Positions 54,863 through 64,000 of a stretch of 64,000 nt of DNA are shown here, in pieces. The stretch spans positions 496,001 through 560,000 of the forward strand of contig CANMFU010000001.1 in assembly GCA_947497295.1 (NCBI GenBank), given 5' to 3'. Each line of letters opens with the position of its first letter. Position 1 is the stretch's first letter. The notes under the pieces were generated by a model. It saw only the letters and a program-made list of their open reading frames with translations, was not told where the DNA came from and ran no database searches. Both the position numbers and the translations under genes were made by a program. This DNA is from an uncultured Roseovarius sp. Its GTDB lineage: Bacteria > Pseudomonadota > Alphaproteobacteria > Rhodobacterales > Rhodobacteraceae.

Positions 54863-56260
54863 ATGGCCCCCAAATCCTTTGACATGATCGTGATCGGCGC
54901 CGGTCCCGGCGGTTATGTCGCCGCAATTCGCGGCGCGCAGCTTGGCCTCAACGTGGCCATCATCGAGCGCGAAAATATGGGCGGTATTTGCCTGAACTGG
55001 GGCTGCATCCCGACCAAGGCGATGCTGCGCTCGTCCGAGGTGTTCCACTTGATGCACCGCGCCAAGGAATTCGGCCTGACGGCGGACAAGATCGGCTATG
55101 ATCTGGACGCGGTCATCAAACGCTCTCGCGGTGTGGCCAAGCAGTTGTCCGATGGCATCAGCCACCTGATGAAAAAGAACAAGATCAACGTGTTCCGCGG
55201 CGAAGCTCGAATTCCATCAAAGGGCACAGTTGCCATCAGGATGGACAAAGGCGAGGATGAGGAACTGACGTCCAAACACATCGTCATCGCCACCGGCGCG
55301 CGCGCCCGCGAACTGCCGGGGCTTGAAGCAGACGGCGATCTGGTCTGGACCTACCGGCACGCGCTGGTGCCGCCGCGCATGCCCAAGAAGCTGCTGGTCA
55401 TCGGGTCAGGCGCCATCGGCATCGAATTTGCCAGCTTTTACAACACGCTGGGTGCCGAGACGACCGTGGTCGAAGTGATGGACCGTATCCTGCCGGTAGA
55501 AGACGCCGAAATCTCGAAATTCGCCAAAAAGCAATTCGAGAAGCAGGGTATGACCATCCTGCAAAAGGCTGCCGTCAAACAGCTGGACCGCGGCAAGGGC
55601 AAGGTGACGGCCCATATCGAGGCGAACGGCAAGGCTGAAAAGCACGAATTTGACACCGTCATCTCCGCCGTGGGCATTGTCGGCAACACCGAAAACCTCG
55701 GGCTGGAAGATCTGGGCGTCAAGATCGACCGCACCCATGTTCTGACCGATGAATACTGCCGCACCGATGTGGACGGCCTTTATGCCATCGGCGACATCGC
55801 CGGCGCGCCGTGGCTGGCGCACAAGGCCAGCCATGAGGGTGTGATGATCGCCGAGCTGATTGCGGGACAAAAGCCACATCCGGTCAAGGCCAACAGCATC
55901 GCCGGCTGTACCTATTCCAATCCACAGATCGCATCGGTCGGCTATACCGAGGCGAAGGCCAAGGAGCTGGGATTTGACATCAAGGTCGGCCGTTTCCCCT
56001 TCATCGGCAACGGCAAGGCCATCGCGTTAGGCGAGGCCGAGGGCATGGTAAAAACCATCTTTGACGCCAAGACGGGTGAATTGCTGGGTGCGCACATGAT
56101 TGGCGCCGAAGTGACCGAACTGATCCAGGGCTACGTCGTCGGGCGGCAATTGGAGACGACCGAAGAAGACCTGATGAGCACCGTCTTCCCGCATCCGACC
56201 CTCAGCGAGATGATGCATGAAAGCGTTCTCGACGCCTATGGCCGGGTGATCCATATGTAA
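54863..56260 (+). CDS. lpdA: Dihydrolipoyl dehydrogenase (E3)
   Basis: The 465-residue flavoprotein regenerates lipoamide for 2-oxo acid dehydrogenase and glycine cleavage complexes. FAD-binding GAGPGGYVAAIRGAQLG, the redox pair in GGICLNWGCIPTKAM, NAD-binding IGSGAIGIEFASFYNTLG and the C-terminal HPTLSEMMHESVLDA with the active-site His-Glu are all present. GGAGA precedes the ATG. No E1 or E2 gene is adjacent, so it is a stand-alone E3 copy here. Confidence 0.95.
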   Translation: MAPKSFDMIVIGAGPGGYVAAIRGAQLGLNVAIIERENMGGICLNWGCIPTKAMLRSSEVFHLMHRAKEFGLTADKIGYDLDAVIKRSRGVAKQLSDGISHLMKKNKINVFRGEARIPSKGTVAIRMDKGEDEELTSKHIVIATGARARELPGLEADGDLVWTYRHALVPPRMPKKLLVIGSGAIGIEFASFYNTLGAETTVVEVMDRILPVEDAEISKFAKKQFEKQGMTILQKAAVKQLDRGKGKVTAHIEANGKAEKHEFDTVISAVGIVGNTENLGLEDLGVKIDRTHVLTDEYCRTDVDGLYAIGDIAGAPWLAHKASHEGVMIAELIAGQKPHPVKANSIAGCTYSNPQIASVGYTEAKAKELGFDIKVGRFPFIGNGKAIALGEAEGMVKTIFDAKTGELLGAHMIGAEVTELIQGYVVGRQLETTEEDLMSTVFPHPTLSEMMHESVLDAYGRVIHM

Positions 56261-56269
56261 GGCACAACT

Positions 56270-56620
56270 TCAGCCTGCCTTGTCGCGCAGATAGTCACGC
56301 AGCGCCTGGGCATTGTTGTGGGTTTCATCCTTGGCACCATAAATCAGGGTGACGCGCCCTTCGCGCGCTTTTTTCACTAGATCCTTTGCCGCGTCGTTGT
56401 GATCCAGCTCCTTGCGATAGCGCTGTTGAAATTCATCCCACTTCTCAGGATCGTGGTCGAACCATTCGCGCAGATCGTCACTGGGCGCGACATCCTTGCA
56501 CCAATCGTCCAGATCCAGATCCTCCTTTGCCACTCCGCGCGGCCAAATCCTGTCTACCAGCACGCGGTAGCCGTCATTTTCAGCCATGTCATCATAAGCG
56601 CGTCTTGTACGAATATCCAT
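56270..56620 (-). CDS. DUF488 family protein
   Basis: This 116-residue protein matches DUF488: [54 protein letters not shown] and [18 protein letters not shown]. Function is unknown. A perfect AGGAGGTACAAA ribosome site precedes the ATG. It is divergent from uvrA and converges on lpdA with a 9-nt gap. Confidence 0.92.
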   Translation of the reverse strand: MDIRTRRAYDDMAENDGYRVLVDRIWPRGVAKEDLDLDDWCKDVAPSDDLREWFDHDPEKWDEFQQRYRKELDHNDAAKDLVKKAREGRVTLIYGAKDETHNNAQALRDYLRDKAG

Positions 56621-56676
56621 TTTGTACCTCCTGTCTAAAGAAACGGTTCAGACCGCTGAAAGTTTCTCACGGGAAT

Positions 56677-56691
56677 GTTCCATTTCTGTTC
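56677..56691 (+). promoter_or_regulatory. SOS (LexA) box upstream of uvrA
   Basis: The sequence GTTC-CATTTCT-GTTC is an exact GTTC-N7-GTTC, the LexA operator of alphaproteobacteria. It lies 66 nt upstream of the uvrA start, in the gap shared with the divergent DUF488 gene. Confidence 0.85.
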
Positions 56692-56756
56692 GCAAATACG
56701 GGTTGGAAGGTCCGCCGCCATACACTATCTGTAAATCTTCACTCCCCGGAGGCATC

Positions 56757-59615
56757 ATGGCTGAGCTGAAGTACATCGAGGTGCGCGGCGCGCGCGAGCA
56801 TAATCTCAAGAATATAGACGTGGATATCCCGCGCGATCAACTGGTGGTTATCACCGGCCTGTCGGGATCGGGAAAATCGAGCCTGGCGTTTGACACGGTC
56901 TATGCCGAAGGCCAGCGCCGATATGTCGAATCGCTCTCTGCCTACGCGCGCCAGTTTCTTGACATGATGCAAAAGCCGGATGTCGATCACATCAGCGGAC
57001 TGTCGCCCGCGATCAGTATCGAGCAGAAGACGACCAGCAAGAATCCCCGCTCGACCGTCGGTACGGTGACGGAAATCTACGATTACCTGCGCCTGCTGTT
57101 TGCCCGCGCGGGCACTCCCTATTCTCCCGCCACCGGCAAGCCGATCGAGGCGCAGCAGGTGCAGGACATGGTCGACCGGGTGATGACGATTGAAGAGGGG
57201 ACACGCGCCTATTTGCTTGCTCCGATCATCCGCGACCGAAAGGGCGAATATCGCAAGGAATTCATCGAGCTGCGCAAGAATGGCTTTCAGCGCGTCAAGG
57301 TGAATGGCGAGTTCTACGAGCTGGACGAGCCGCCGACTTTGGATAAGAAATTCCGCCACGATATTGACGTTGTGGTAGACCGGCTGGTGGTCAAAGAGGG
57401 CTTGGAGACGCGGTTGGCCGACAGCCTGCGCACCGCATTGGATCTGGCCGATGGCATTGCCATCCTGGAGACGGCGCCGAGCGAAGGCGAGCCCGAACGC
57501 ATCACCTTTTCCGAGAAATTTGCCTGTCCAGTCAGCGGCTTCACCATCCCCGAAATCGAGCCGCGGCTATTTTCCTTCAACGCGCCTTTCGGTGCCTGCC
57601 CGGTCTGCGATGGTCTGGGGGTTGAGCTGTTTTTCGACGAACGGCTGATCGTACCGGATCAGAACCTGAAGATTTACGACGGCGCACTGGCCCCGTGGCG
57701 CAAGGGCAAAAGCCCCTATTTTCTGCAAACCATAGAAGCAATCGCCAAGCATTACGAGTTCGACCAGAAAACCAAGTGGAAGGATCTGCCGGCCCATGTG
57801 CAGCAGGTGTTTCTGCATGGGTCGGGCGAGGATGAGATCGCCTTTCGCTATGACGAGGGCGGGCGCGTCTACAACGTCAGCCGCGTGTTCGAGGGGGTGA
57901 TTCCGAACATGGAGCGCCGTTATCGCGAGACGGACAGCGCCTGGGTGCGCGAAGAATTCGAGCGCTACCAGAACAACCGATCCTGCGGTGCCTGCGAGGG
58001 CTACCGCCTGCGAGACGAGGCTTTGGCGGTCAAAATCGCTGGTCTGCATATCGGCCAGGTCGTGCAGATGTCGATTCGCGAGGCATTGGAGTGGGTCACT
58101 CAGGCGCCCGAAAAGCTGAGCAACCAAAAGAACGAGATAGCGCGCGCAATCTTTAAGGAGATCCGCGAGCGATTGGGGTTCCTCAACAATGTCGGCCTTG
58201 AATACTTGACGCTCAGCCGCAATGCCGGCACGCTTTCGGGCGGTGAATCGCAACGTATCCGGCTGGCCAGCCAGATCGGTAGTGGATTGACCGGCGTGCT
58301 CTATGTTCTGGACGAGCCGTCTATTGGATTGCATCAACGGGACAACGACCGTCTGCTGCTGACGCTGAAAAACCTACGCGATCAAGGTAATACCGTGATC
58401 GTTGTCGAACATGACGAAGAGGCGATCCGCGAGGCCGATTATGTGTTTGACATCGGGCCGGGCGCCGGTGTGCATGGCGGCGAAGTGGTCAGCCACGGGA
58501 TACCGTCGGCAATCGCTGCCGACCCAAATTCGATCACCGGACAATATTTGTCTGGTGTGCGATCAATTCCAGTTCCGGCAAAGCGTCGCAAGGGCAACGG
58601 CAAAAAACTGAAGGTGGTCAAGGCGACCGGTAATAACCTGAAAAACGTCACTGCCGAATTCCCGCTGGGCAAGTTCGTCTGCGTCTCTGGCGTGTCCGGC
58701 GGTGGCAAGTCGACGCTGACCATTGAGACGTTGTTCAAGACCGCATCGATGCAACTCAACGGCGCGCGCCAGACGCCGGCACCCTGCGAGACGATCAAGG
58801 GGCTGGAGCATCTGGACAAGGTCATCGACATTGACCAGCGCGCCATCGGTCGGACGCCGCGATCCAACCCGGCGACATACACGGGCGCATTCACCCCGAT
58901 TCGTGACTGGTTTGCCAATTTACCCGAGTCCAAGGCGCGCGGCTACAAGCCGGGACGGTTCAGCTTTAACGTCAAGGGCGGGCGCTGCGAGGCGTGCCAG
59001 GGTGATGGCGTCATCAAGATCGAAATGCATTTTCTGCCGGATGTCTATGTCACCTGCGAGACGTGCCAAGGCGCGCGCTATAACCGGGAGACACTGGAAA
59101 TTCGTTTCAAGGGCAAGAGTATAGCGGGCGTTCTTGATATGACGGTCGAAGACGCTCAAGAGTTTTTCAAGGCGGTTCCGTCGATCCGTGAGAAGATGGA
59201 TGCGCTGGTACGAGTCGGCCTTGGCTATATCAAGGTGGGGCAGCAGGCGACAACGCTGTCAGGTGGCGAGGCGCAGCGCGTAAAGCTGTCCAAGGAATTG
59301 GCGAAGCGCTCTACCGGCCGTACGCTCTACATTCTGGACGAGCCGACGACTGGACTGCATTTCGAGGATGTGAAAAAGCTGCTGGAAGTGCTGCATGAAC
59401 TGGTCGACAACGGCAATACGGTGATCGTGATTGAGCATAACCTCGATGTCATAAAGACCGCCGACTGGATCATCGACATCGGTCCAGAAGGCGGCGACGG
59501 GGGCGGCGAGGTGGTGGCAACCGGCACACCCGAAAAGGTGGCGGATGAACCGCGCAGCCATACTGGTCACTATCTGAAACTCATGTTGCAGCCTCGCAGG
59601 CTGGCGGCCGAATAG
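56757..59615 (+). CDS. uvrA: UvrABC system protein A
   Basis: The 952-residue excision-repair ATPase scans DNA for lesions with UvrB. Walker A motifs are [14 protein letters not shown] (34-41 core) and [14 protein letters not shown] signatures and Q-loops follow ([32 protein letters not shown]). The C-terminal zinc module [10 protein letters not shown] ... [11 protein letters not shown] is intact. The first zinc module reads CPVSGF...GACPVCDG, so the second of four cysteines is Ser260. CCGGAGG precedes the ATG at 56757; the longer track form includes the SOS box. It is SOS-regulated. Confidence 0.97.
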   Translation: MAELKYIEVRGAREHNLKNIDVDIPRDQLVVITGLSGSGKSSLAFDTVYAEGQRRYVESLSAYARQFLDMMQKPDVDHISGLSPAISIEQKTTSKNPRSTVGTVTEIYDYLRLLFARAGTPYSPATGKPIEAQQVQDMVDRVMTIEEGTRAYLLAPIIRDRKGEYRKEFIELRKNGFQRVKVNGEFYELDEPPTLDKKFRHDIDVVVDRLVVKEGLETRLADSLRTALDLADGIAILETAPSEGEPERITFSEKFACPVSGFTIPEIEPRLFSFNAPFGACPVCDGLGVELFFDERLIVPDQNLKIYDGALAPWRKGKSPYFLQTIEAIAKHYEFDQKTKWKDLPAHVQQVFLHGSGEDEIAFRYDEGGRVYNVSRVFEGVIPNMERRYRETDSAWVREEFERYQNNRSCGACEGYRLRDEALAVKIAGLHIGQVVQMSIREALEWVTQAPEKLSNQKNEIARAIFKEIRERLGFLNNVGLEYLTLSRNAGTLSGGESQRIRLASQIGSGLTGVLYVLDEPSIGLHQRDNDRLLLTLKNLRDQGNTVIVVEHDEEAIREADYVFDIGPGAGVHGGEVVSHGIPSAIAADPNSITGQYLSGVRSIPVPAKRRKGNGKKLKVVKATGNNLKNVTAEFPLGKFVCVSGVSGGGKSTLTIETLFKTASMQLNGARQTPAPCETIKGLEHLDKVIDIDQRAIGRTPRSNPATYTGAFTPIRDWFANLPESKARGYKPGRFSFNVKGGRCEACQGDGVIKIEMHFLPDVYVTCETCQGARYNRETLEIRFKGKSIAGVLDMTVEDAQEFFKAVPSIREKMDALVRVGLGYIKVGQQATTLSGGEAQRVKLSKELAKRSTGRTLYILDEPTTGLHFEDVKKLLEVLHELVDNGNTVIVIEHNLDVIKTADWIIDIGPEGGDGGGEVVATGTPEKVADEPRSHTGHYLKLMLQPRRLAAE

Positions 59616-59622
59616 TCCGCTG

Positions 59623-60897
59623 TCAGCCTGCCGCGCTGCTGGCACCGGATTTCGCATCAAACCACGCACAAGCAGTACTCAGATCTTTCGGCCGACCCAG
59701 AAAATAGCCTTGGGCCAACGGAACGCCCAGGTCGTACAGCGTAGAGAGCTCGTTTTCGGTTTCAATTCCCTCGGCGACGATGGCAGCGTTGGTTTCGATA
59801 GCAAAGCGCACCAGCGCGCTGGCAAGAGAGCGGCGCACGATATCCTCGTCGATCTGGCTGGTCAGTGAGATGTCCAGTTTGATGATTTCGGGACGCAGCC
59901 GGACGATGTGTTGCAGGCCGGAGTATCCGGCGCCTGCGTCGTCGATGGCCAGGCGCACCCCGCGAAAGCGCAATACGTTAAGTTCGGCAAGCAGCGCGTC
60001 GTAGTCGGCCACCATGGCGTGTTCAGTCACTTCCAGCACGATCCTTTCGGCGGGCCAGCGGGCAAATACGTTCGTCAGCCGTCCCGAAACGACCGTTGCC
60101 GGAGAGGCATTGACCGAAAGATAAATCGACGCGGGCAAAACGTCTAACGCCTCGAGTGCCTTTTCGATAACGCAAATCTCAAGCTCGGCCTGCAGTCCGA
60201 CCGCTGCCGCATCGTCAAACCAAAGATTGGGCGCACGGTAGGGTTGTGCCCGAAATCTGCACAATGCCTCAAATCCCCTGGGGCGGCGCGCAGCGGCATC
60301 CATAATTGGCTGATAGGCAATGTCGAAGTCCCCGCTCTGCAGGATGCCGTCGATCATATCGTGAATGCTGTCATGGGCCAAGCGCGCGGCAATCTTGCCG
60401 TTGACCTGCTCTGCAGACAGATCGGCAAAGGCGCGCATCACTGAAAGGTCGCGCGGTGTGAGATCGTGACGCACGGCCCGGCTGAGACAGCAGAACATGC
60501 CATAAACGCTGCCATCAGGCCTGCGGATTGGCACGCTTACATGGCTTTTTATAGGAATATCGTGGGTTGCGGCAATGCCATCGCAGATGGCCTCCTGAGC
60601 TGTGTCAGGGATCAGTTCAGGCAAGCTTCCGTTCAGGATATGTCGACAATAGGCTTGCTCCAGCGGAAAGCTAGCGTCGACATGCAGGACACCCTCAAGG
60701 CCGGCCGCGCTGACAGCCCTCAGAACAAGTTCGTCACCGACAAACTCTGACAGATAAGCAGCCTCCATCCCCAGATGTGTACGCACGAATTCCAGCGCTG
60801 TCTCGACAATGTTGTCACTATTCAGCTTGGTTATCCCAACAGCAGTCGGCAAAAGATCTGGCGCGATACCGGACAAGTCGGGCCGTGGTTCATTCAT
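59623..60897 (-). CDS. GAF-EAL cyclic-di-GMP phosphodiesterase
   Basis: The 424-residue protein has an N-terminal GAF sensor domain (about residues 25-165) and an EAL domain to the end. EAL catalytic motifs all look intact: GFEALCRFRA, SVNASP, LEVTEH, AIDDAGAGYSGL, IIKLDISL and VAEGIETENEL, with QGYFLGRP at the end. It should hydrolyse c-di-GMP in response to a ligand or redox signal at GAF. No GGDEF domain is fused. It converges on uvrA with 7 nt between. Confidence 0.92.
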   Translation of the reverse strand: MNEPRPDLSGIAPDLLPTAVGITKLNSDNIVETALEFVRTHLGMEAAYLSEFVGDELVLRAVSAAGLEGVLHVDASFPLEQAYCRHILNGSLPELIPDTAQEAICDGIAATHDIPIKSHVSVPIRRPDGSVYGMFCCLSRAVRHDLTPRDLSVMRAFADLSAEQVNGKIAARLAHDSIHDMIDGILQSGDFDIAYQPIMDAAARRPRGFEALCRFRAQPYRAPNLWFDDAAAVGLQAELEICVIEKALEALDVLPASIYLSVNASPATVVSGRLTNVFARWPAERIVLEVTEHAMVADYDALLAELNVLRFRGVRLAIDDAGAGYSGLQHIVRLRPEIIKLDISLTSQIDEDIVRRSLASALVRFAIETNAAIVAEGIETENELSTLYDLGVPLAQGYFLGRPKDLSTACAWFDAKSGASSAAG

Positions 60898-61000
60898 TTC
60901 TGGACCTTCGCAAGTAAGAGCGTTGCGACAGGATTAGTGTCAAATAGTGACCAATTCCTTTCTACAGATCATTTTGTGGCGCCGCGCCCGTCCAGCACAC

Positions 61001-62122
61001 TCACACCGCAGGACCCTTGGCCGCGTCTGATTTGGCTTTGCGGCCACGGTGGGATGTCTCGGAACTGTCGCCCAGGAAATGCCCAAGGGCACCCAACCCT
61101 TCAATTTCGTCGCAGACAATCTTGGCCACGATCAGGACCGGCACGGCGACAACCATGCCGACGACAGACCAGATATAGGCAAAGAACGCGACAATAAGAA
61201 ACAATATCGGGGTGTTAAGCTGCATCCTGCGCGAAATCACCAACGGCGTCACGACCTGACCCTCAATCGACGTCAGCGCCATGTATGTCATGAAAACACC
61301 GAACGCTGCCCAAGGTTGATCAAACGACACGAAAGCGACCAAGGCCGCCACGCCTGCGCCGACGACCGCGCCCAGAAAAGGGATGAAATTCAGCACAAAC
61401 GCCATAACGCCAATGGCCAGCGCGTTTGGTAACTCCCACAGGTACATCGCCGCCCCGATGCTGATCCCGAGGCCTGCATTAATGAGCGCGATACCGCCCA
61501 GATAGCGGCCCAGCCGGTCTTCGATAGTCTTGATGATGTCGACCGCGCGGCGCTTGTCGCTCAGGGTGGGCAGGCTCTCAACCGTGCGCAGGGCAAAAAA
61601 ATCGCCCGAACCGATGAGAAAGAAGGTGAGGAAGATCGCAAAGATGACTTGGCTCATCACTTTGGGCGCCATGGTCAGAATGGTTATTGATGTGCTGGTT
61701 TCGGATACCACTTCGACTTCCATTGCCCGCTTTTCGGCCCCGTTGCCGACGGCGTCATCGATGGCTTTGGCAGCCTCGTTTACTTTTGCCAGCGCGCCGC
61801 TGCTGTCGCCCAGCTTGGCTTGCATCTGCTGCATCAGGCCCGGCATGTCGTCGATCAGATTTGCCACCGGCTCGGCAAACCAGGCGATGCCTGCGCCGAC
61901 CATGACGAACAGAATAGACGTGAAGAGCGTAGCAATGACCATGTTTGGCAGGCCCAAACGTTCCAGTGCCCGGCGCGGCCTGCTGAATACAAAGTAAGAC
62001 AGGATCGCTGCTGTGACGGGAATCAGGAAATTTGCTGCCGACACAAGGGCAGCAACCAACGCTATGATGAAAATCCCGAGAAGCGGCACGTAGATCCGTT
62101 TTGGCGCTTGCACAGGCGTCAA
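61001..62122 (-). CDS. AI-2E family transporter (PerM-like)
   Basis: This 373-residue protein has about eight membrane helices, starting VPLLGIFIIALVAALVSAANFLIPVTAAILSYFV. The hallmark extracytoplasmic loop and the EGQVVTPLVISRRMQLNTPILFLIVAFF segment place it in the AI-2E (UPF0118) family, which includes TqsA/YdgG and Na+/H+ antiporters. The substrate is not known. The track start is TTG at 62122; GTG at 62113 sits at better distance from a GGGGG stretch and may be the true start. Confidence 0.88.
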   Translation of the reverse strand: MTPVQAPKRIYVPLLGIFIIALVAALVSAANFLIPVTAAILSYFVFSRPRRALERLGLPNMVIATLFTSILFVMVGAGIAWFAEPVANLIDDMPGLMQQMQAKLGDSSGALAKVNEAAKAIDDAVGNGAEKRAMEVEVVSETSTSITILTMAPKVMSQVIFAIFLTFFLIGSGDFFALRTVESLPTLSDKRRAVDIIKTIEDRLGRYLGGIALINAGLGISIGAAMYLWELPNALAIGVMAFVLNFIPFLGAVVGAGVAALVAFVSFDQPWAAFGVFMTYMALTSIEGQVVTPLVISRRMQLNTPILFLIVAFFAYIWSVVGMVVAVPVLIVAKIVCDEIEGLGALGHFLGDSSETSHRGRKAKSDAAKGPAV

Positions 62123-62257
62123 TCCCCCAAGATTTTTTATAACTGCAATGGCACCAAACGCACCGGGGCTGTATTGGTTCCTGCGCCCGCCTTTTTAATT
62201 GTGGCTGCGGGCAGAGCGCAGTAAAGCCAGGTTGACCAAAGCGCGTTTGCGTTGCGA

Positions 62258-63391
62258 CTAGAGGTCTTCGTGGTACTCCTCAATCAGGTGCTGGACGACG
62301 GCAGCCAACGCGTCATCGCGATCTTTGCCCGATTCAAGCGCTGCCGCAAAGACGCGCCGCTGGCGGTCAGCGCTGGTACCGCCCGCTGCGATGTCTCGGG
62401 CGCGCGACACCTCGTGTGCCGAGCTGAAATGCACCGCATCCTCGGCAATGATTTCCAGCATCTCGCCAATCAGGGTCTCGAACGGGACAATCTCGCCCAG
62501 ACCGAAATCGATCAGACCTTCGCGCACGCCATAGCGCTGCGCGCGCCATCTGTTTTCGGAAATGAGGAATTTTTCGTAGATCCGCCAGCGCTGGTTGATA
62601 ACCGACAGCCGCCACAGCATCCGCGCCAAGCATTGCGTCAGGGCCGCCAGAGTCAGCGCATCCTCCAGCCGGGGCTGCACATCGCAGATGCGCGATTCGA
62701 TAGTTGGGAACTTTGAGGATGGCCGCAGATCCCACCAGATTTTAGAGGCGTCTTCAATTGCCCCAAGATCAACCAACACCTGCACCGACCGCTCGAATTC
62801 GCCAAAGCTGCTCATGCGCGGCGGCAGGCCGGTGCGGGGCAGGTTGTCAAAGACGGTCAGGCGATAGCTGTCGAGGCCGGTATCGTGGCCCTGCCAAAAC
62901 GGCGACGAACAGCTAAGCGCCAGAAGGTGCGGCAGAAAATAGCTAAGCTGGTTCATCAGATCAATGCGCCGGTCGGGCGGGTCAATACCCACATGGACAT
63001 GCATGCCGCAGATCAGCATCCGATTTACCACGCCTGCCAGATCAGCGGACAGGTTGTTGTAGCGGTCCTTGTCAGTGCGCGTCTGTTCGCGCCAGTCCGA
63101 AAAAGGGTGGCAGGAGGCCGCAATGGGGACGAGGCCGAATTTGCCTGCCTCGCGCGCGACACAGGCGCGAAGGCGTTTGAGGTCTTCTCGGGCCTCTCCG
63201 ATAGTCTGGCAGACCTTGGTGCCGACCTCGATCTGGCAGTTCAGGTATTCTGGGCTGACCTGTTCCTGCAACTGCGAGCGGCAGGCGTCCATTAGCGCCT
63301 CGGGCGCTTCGGCCAATGCCATGCTGCTGCTATCCACCAGCAGGTATTCCTCTTCGATGCCGATGGTAAAGTTGGGTTCGGTCGGGACCAT
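62258..63391 (-). CDS. Carboxylate-amine ligase of the YbdK/GCS2 family
   Basis: The 377-residue enzyme belongs to the glutamate-cysteine ligase 2 family (YbdK): [63 protein letters not shown] and [26 protein letters not shown]. YbdK has weak glutamate-cysteine ligase activity; the natural substrate is unclear. The N-terminus supports the ATG at 63391. It ends 135 nt before the AI-2E gene on the same strand. Confidence 0.9.
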   Translation of the reverse strand: MVPTEPNFTIGIEEEYLLVDSSSMALAEAPEALMDACRSQLQEQVSPEYLNCQIEVGTKVCQTIGEAREDLKRLRACVAREAGKFGLVPIAASCHPFSDWREQTRTDKDRYNNLSADLAGVVNRMLICGMHVHVGIDPPDRRIDLMNQLSYFLPHLLALSCSSPFWQGHDTGLDSYRLTVFDNLPRTGLPPRMSSFGEFERSVQVLVDLGAIEDASKIWWDLRPSSKFPTIESRICDVQPRLEDALTLAALTQCLARMLWRLSVINQRWRIYEKFLISENRWRAQRYGVREGLIDFGLGEIVPFETLIGEMLEIIAEDAVHFSSAHEVSRARDIAAGGTSADRQRRVFAAALESGKDRDDALAAVVQHLIEEYHEDL

Positions 63392-63476
63392 GGCGCACCT
63401 TTCTCTGCTGGATGTCCAGCAAAGCGCAGGCGGGGCCGCATGCCAAGAGAATTCTGCGAATTTTCTGGGGCGCGCA

Positions 63477-63507
63477 TAAAAACGCCCGGTTACATGGACC
63501 GGGCGTT
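63477..63507 (-). terminator. Terminator of the methylmalonate-semialdehyde dehydrogenase gene
   Basis: On the minus strand a perfect 10-bp stem (AACGCCCGGT / ACCGGGCGTT) with a 7-nt loop is followed by TTTAT, 20 nt after the stop. Confidence 0.9.
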
Positions 63508-63526
63508 TGCGCTTTATCAGACGGGT

Positions 63527-64000
63527 TTAGTCAGCCAGTTTGAAGTGGAACTCGCCACCTTCCTTGATGCCCGAGGGCCAGCGCGAGGTGACGGTTTTGG
63601 TCTTGGTGTAGAACTTGAACGCGTCCGGGCCGAACTGGTTCAGGTCGCCAAAGCCCGACTTTTTCCAGCCGCCGAAGGTGTAATGCGCCAGCGGTACCGG
63701 GATGGGGAAGTTGATGCCGACCATGCCGACATTCACACGGCTGGCGAAATCGCGCGCCGTATCGCCATCGCGGGTAAAGATCGCGGTGCCGTTGCCCATT
63801 TCATGATCCGACGCCAGTTTCAGCGCCTCTTCGTAATTGCCGGCACGAACGGTGCACAGGACCGGGCCAAAGATCTCTTCCTTGTAGATGTCCATGTCGG
63901 GCGTCACCTTGTCGAACAGGTGCGGGCCGACAAAGAAGCCATCCTCATAACCTTGCAGGTTAAAGTTGCGGCCATCGACGACCAGCTCTGCACCCTGATC
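63527..64000 (-). CDS. mmsA: Methylmalonate-semialdehyde dehydrogenase (acylating), C-terminal part
   Basis: The visible 157 residues are the end of an aldehyde dehydrogenase that oxidises methylmalonate semialdehyde to propionyl-CoA in valine and inositol breakdown. MmsA-specific sequence is clear: EEIFGPVLCTVRAGNYEEALKLA, GMVGINFPIPVPLAHYTFGGWKKSGFGDLNQFG and FYTKTKTVTSRWPSG. The frame is open to the right edge of the window, so the track's GTG start at 63907 is internal and the gene continues beyond the window. Confidence 0.92.
   Translation of the reverse strand, partial: DQGAELVVDGRNFNLQGYEDGFFVGPHLFDKVTPDMDIYKEEIFGPVLCTVRAGNYEEALKLASDHEMGNGTAIFTRDGDTARDFASRVNVGMVGINFPIPVPLAHYTFGGWKKSGFGDLNQFGPDAFKFYTKTKTVTSRWPSGIKEGGEFHFKLAD

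Overview
The window looks like a chromosomal stretch from an alphaproteobacterium, most likely Rhodobacterales (Roseobacter group). Supporting signs are the GC-rich coding bias, a ChpT-type phosphotransfer protein, a SUV3-like helicase upstream of an S4 protein, ferredoxin and CarD, ribosomal protein L21 with a long C-terminal extension, an ornithine-lipid olsB-olsA pair, and a GTTC-N7-GTTC SOS box before uvrA. This assignment is inference from gene content; no rRNA gene is present. Apart from one restriction-modification pair, nothing looks mobile: I saw no transposase, integrase, phage gene or CRISPR array.

Layout. 0-7.5 kb: the tail of a sigma-32-like factor, oligoendopeptidase F, an ATP-dependent DNA ligase coupled to its exonuclease partner, a fumarylacetoacetate-hydrolase-family enzyme, a lipase/SCP2 pair and a TPR protein. 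7.5-12 kb: SUV3-like helicase, S4 protein, 7Fe ferredoxin and CarD, all forward. 12-16 kb: divergent cobS/cobT (end of cobalamin synthesis) and a CPA2 antiporter. 16-22 kb: a 955-residue single-pass protein with a GspL/PilM-like N-terminus and a PilP/GspC-like C-terminus, a sulfhydrylase, a glycosyltransferase-like gene and tRNA-Tyr. 22-24.3 kb: rlmB, a zinc-ribbon protein, a structured non-coding stretch with a strong terminator, a CoA-binding protein and a Dabb protein. 24.3-28 kb: hisB-hisH-hisA and hisF-hisE, interrupted by an opposing DUF302 gene. 28-32.4 kb: a NaeI-like restriction endonuclease with its cytosine methylase, then secreted or lipid-anchored proteins of unknown function.

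32.4-38 kb: rplU-rpmA with a visible promoter and leader hairpin, a GNAT enzyme, obgE, proB and proA. 38-41 kb: chpT, a DUF3553 protein, olsB-olsA and a divergent ThiE-like protein. 41-48 kb: lepA, a gene-poor patch with an entericidin-like peptide and small membrane ORFs, bactofilin overlapped by an M23 peptidase, and a Bcp peroxiredoxin. 48-57 kb: a YhdP/AsmA-like giant, queA, an MFS transporter, a DUF924 protein, a dihydrolipoyl dehydrogenase and a DUF488 protein. 57-64 kb: SOS-boxed uvrA, a GAF-EAL phosphodiesterase, an AI-2E family transporter, a YbdK-type ligase and the end of a methylmalonate-semialdehyde dehydrogenase.

Most of the window is housekeeping. The parts most worth following up are the GspL/PilP-like chimera, the NaeI-type R-M pair, the possible pseudoknot RNA at about 23.4 kb and the rplU leader. 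I did not find an obvious multi-gene system that is clearly undescribed.
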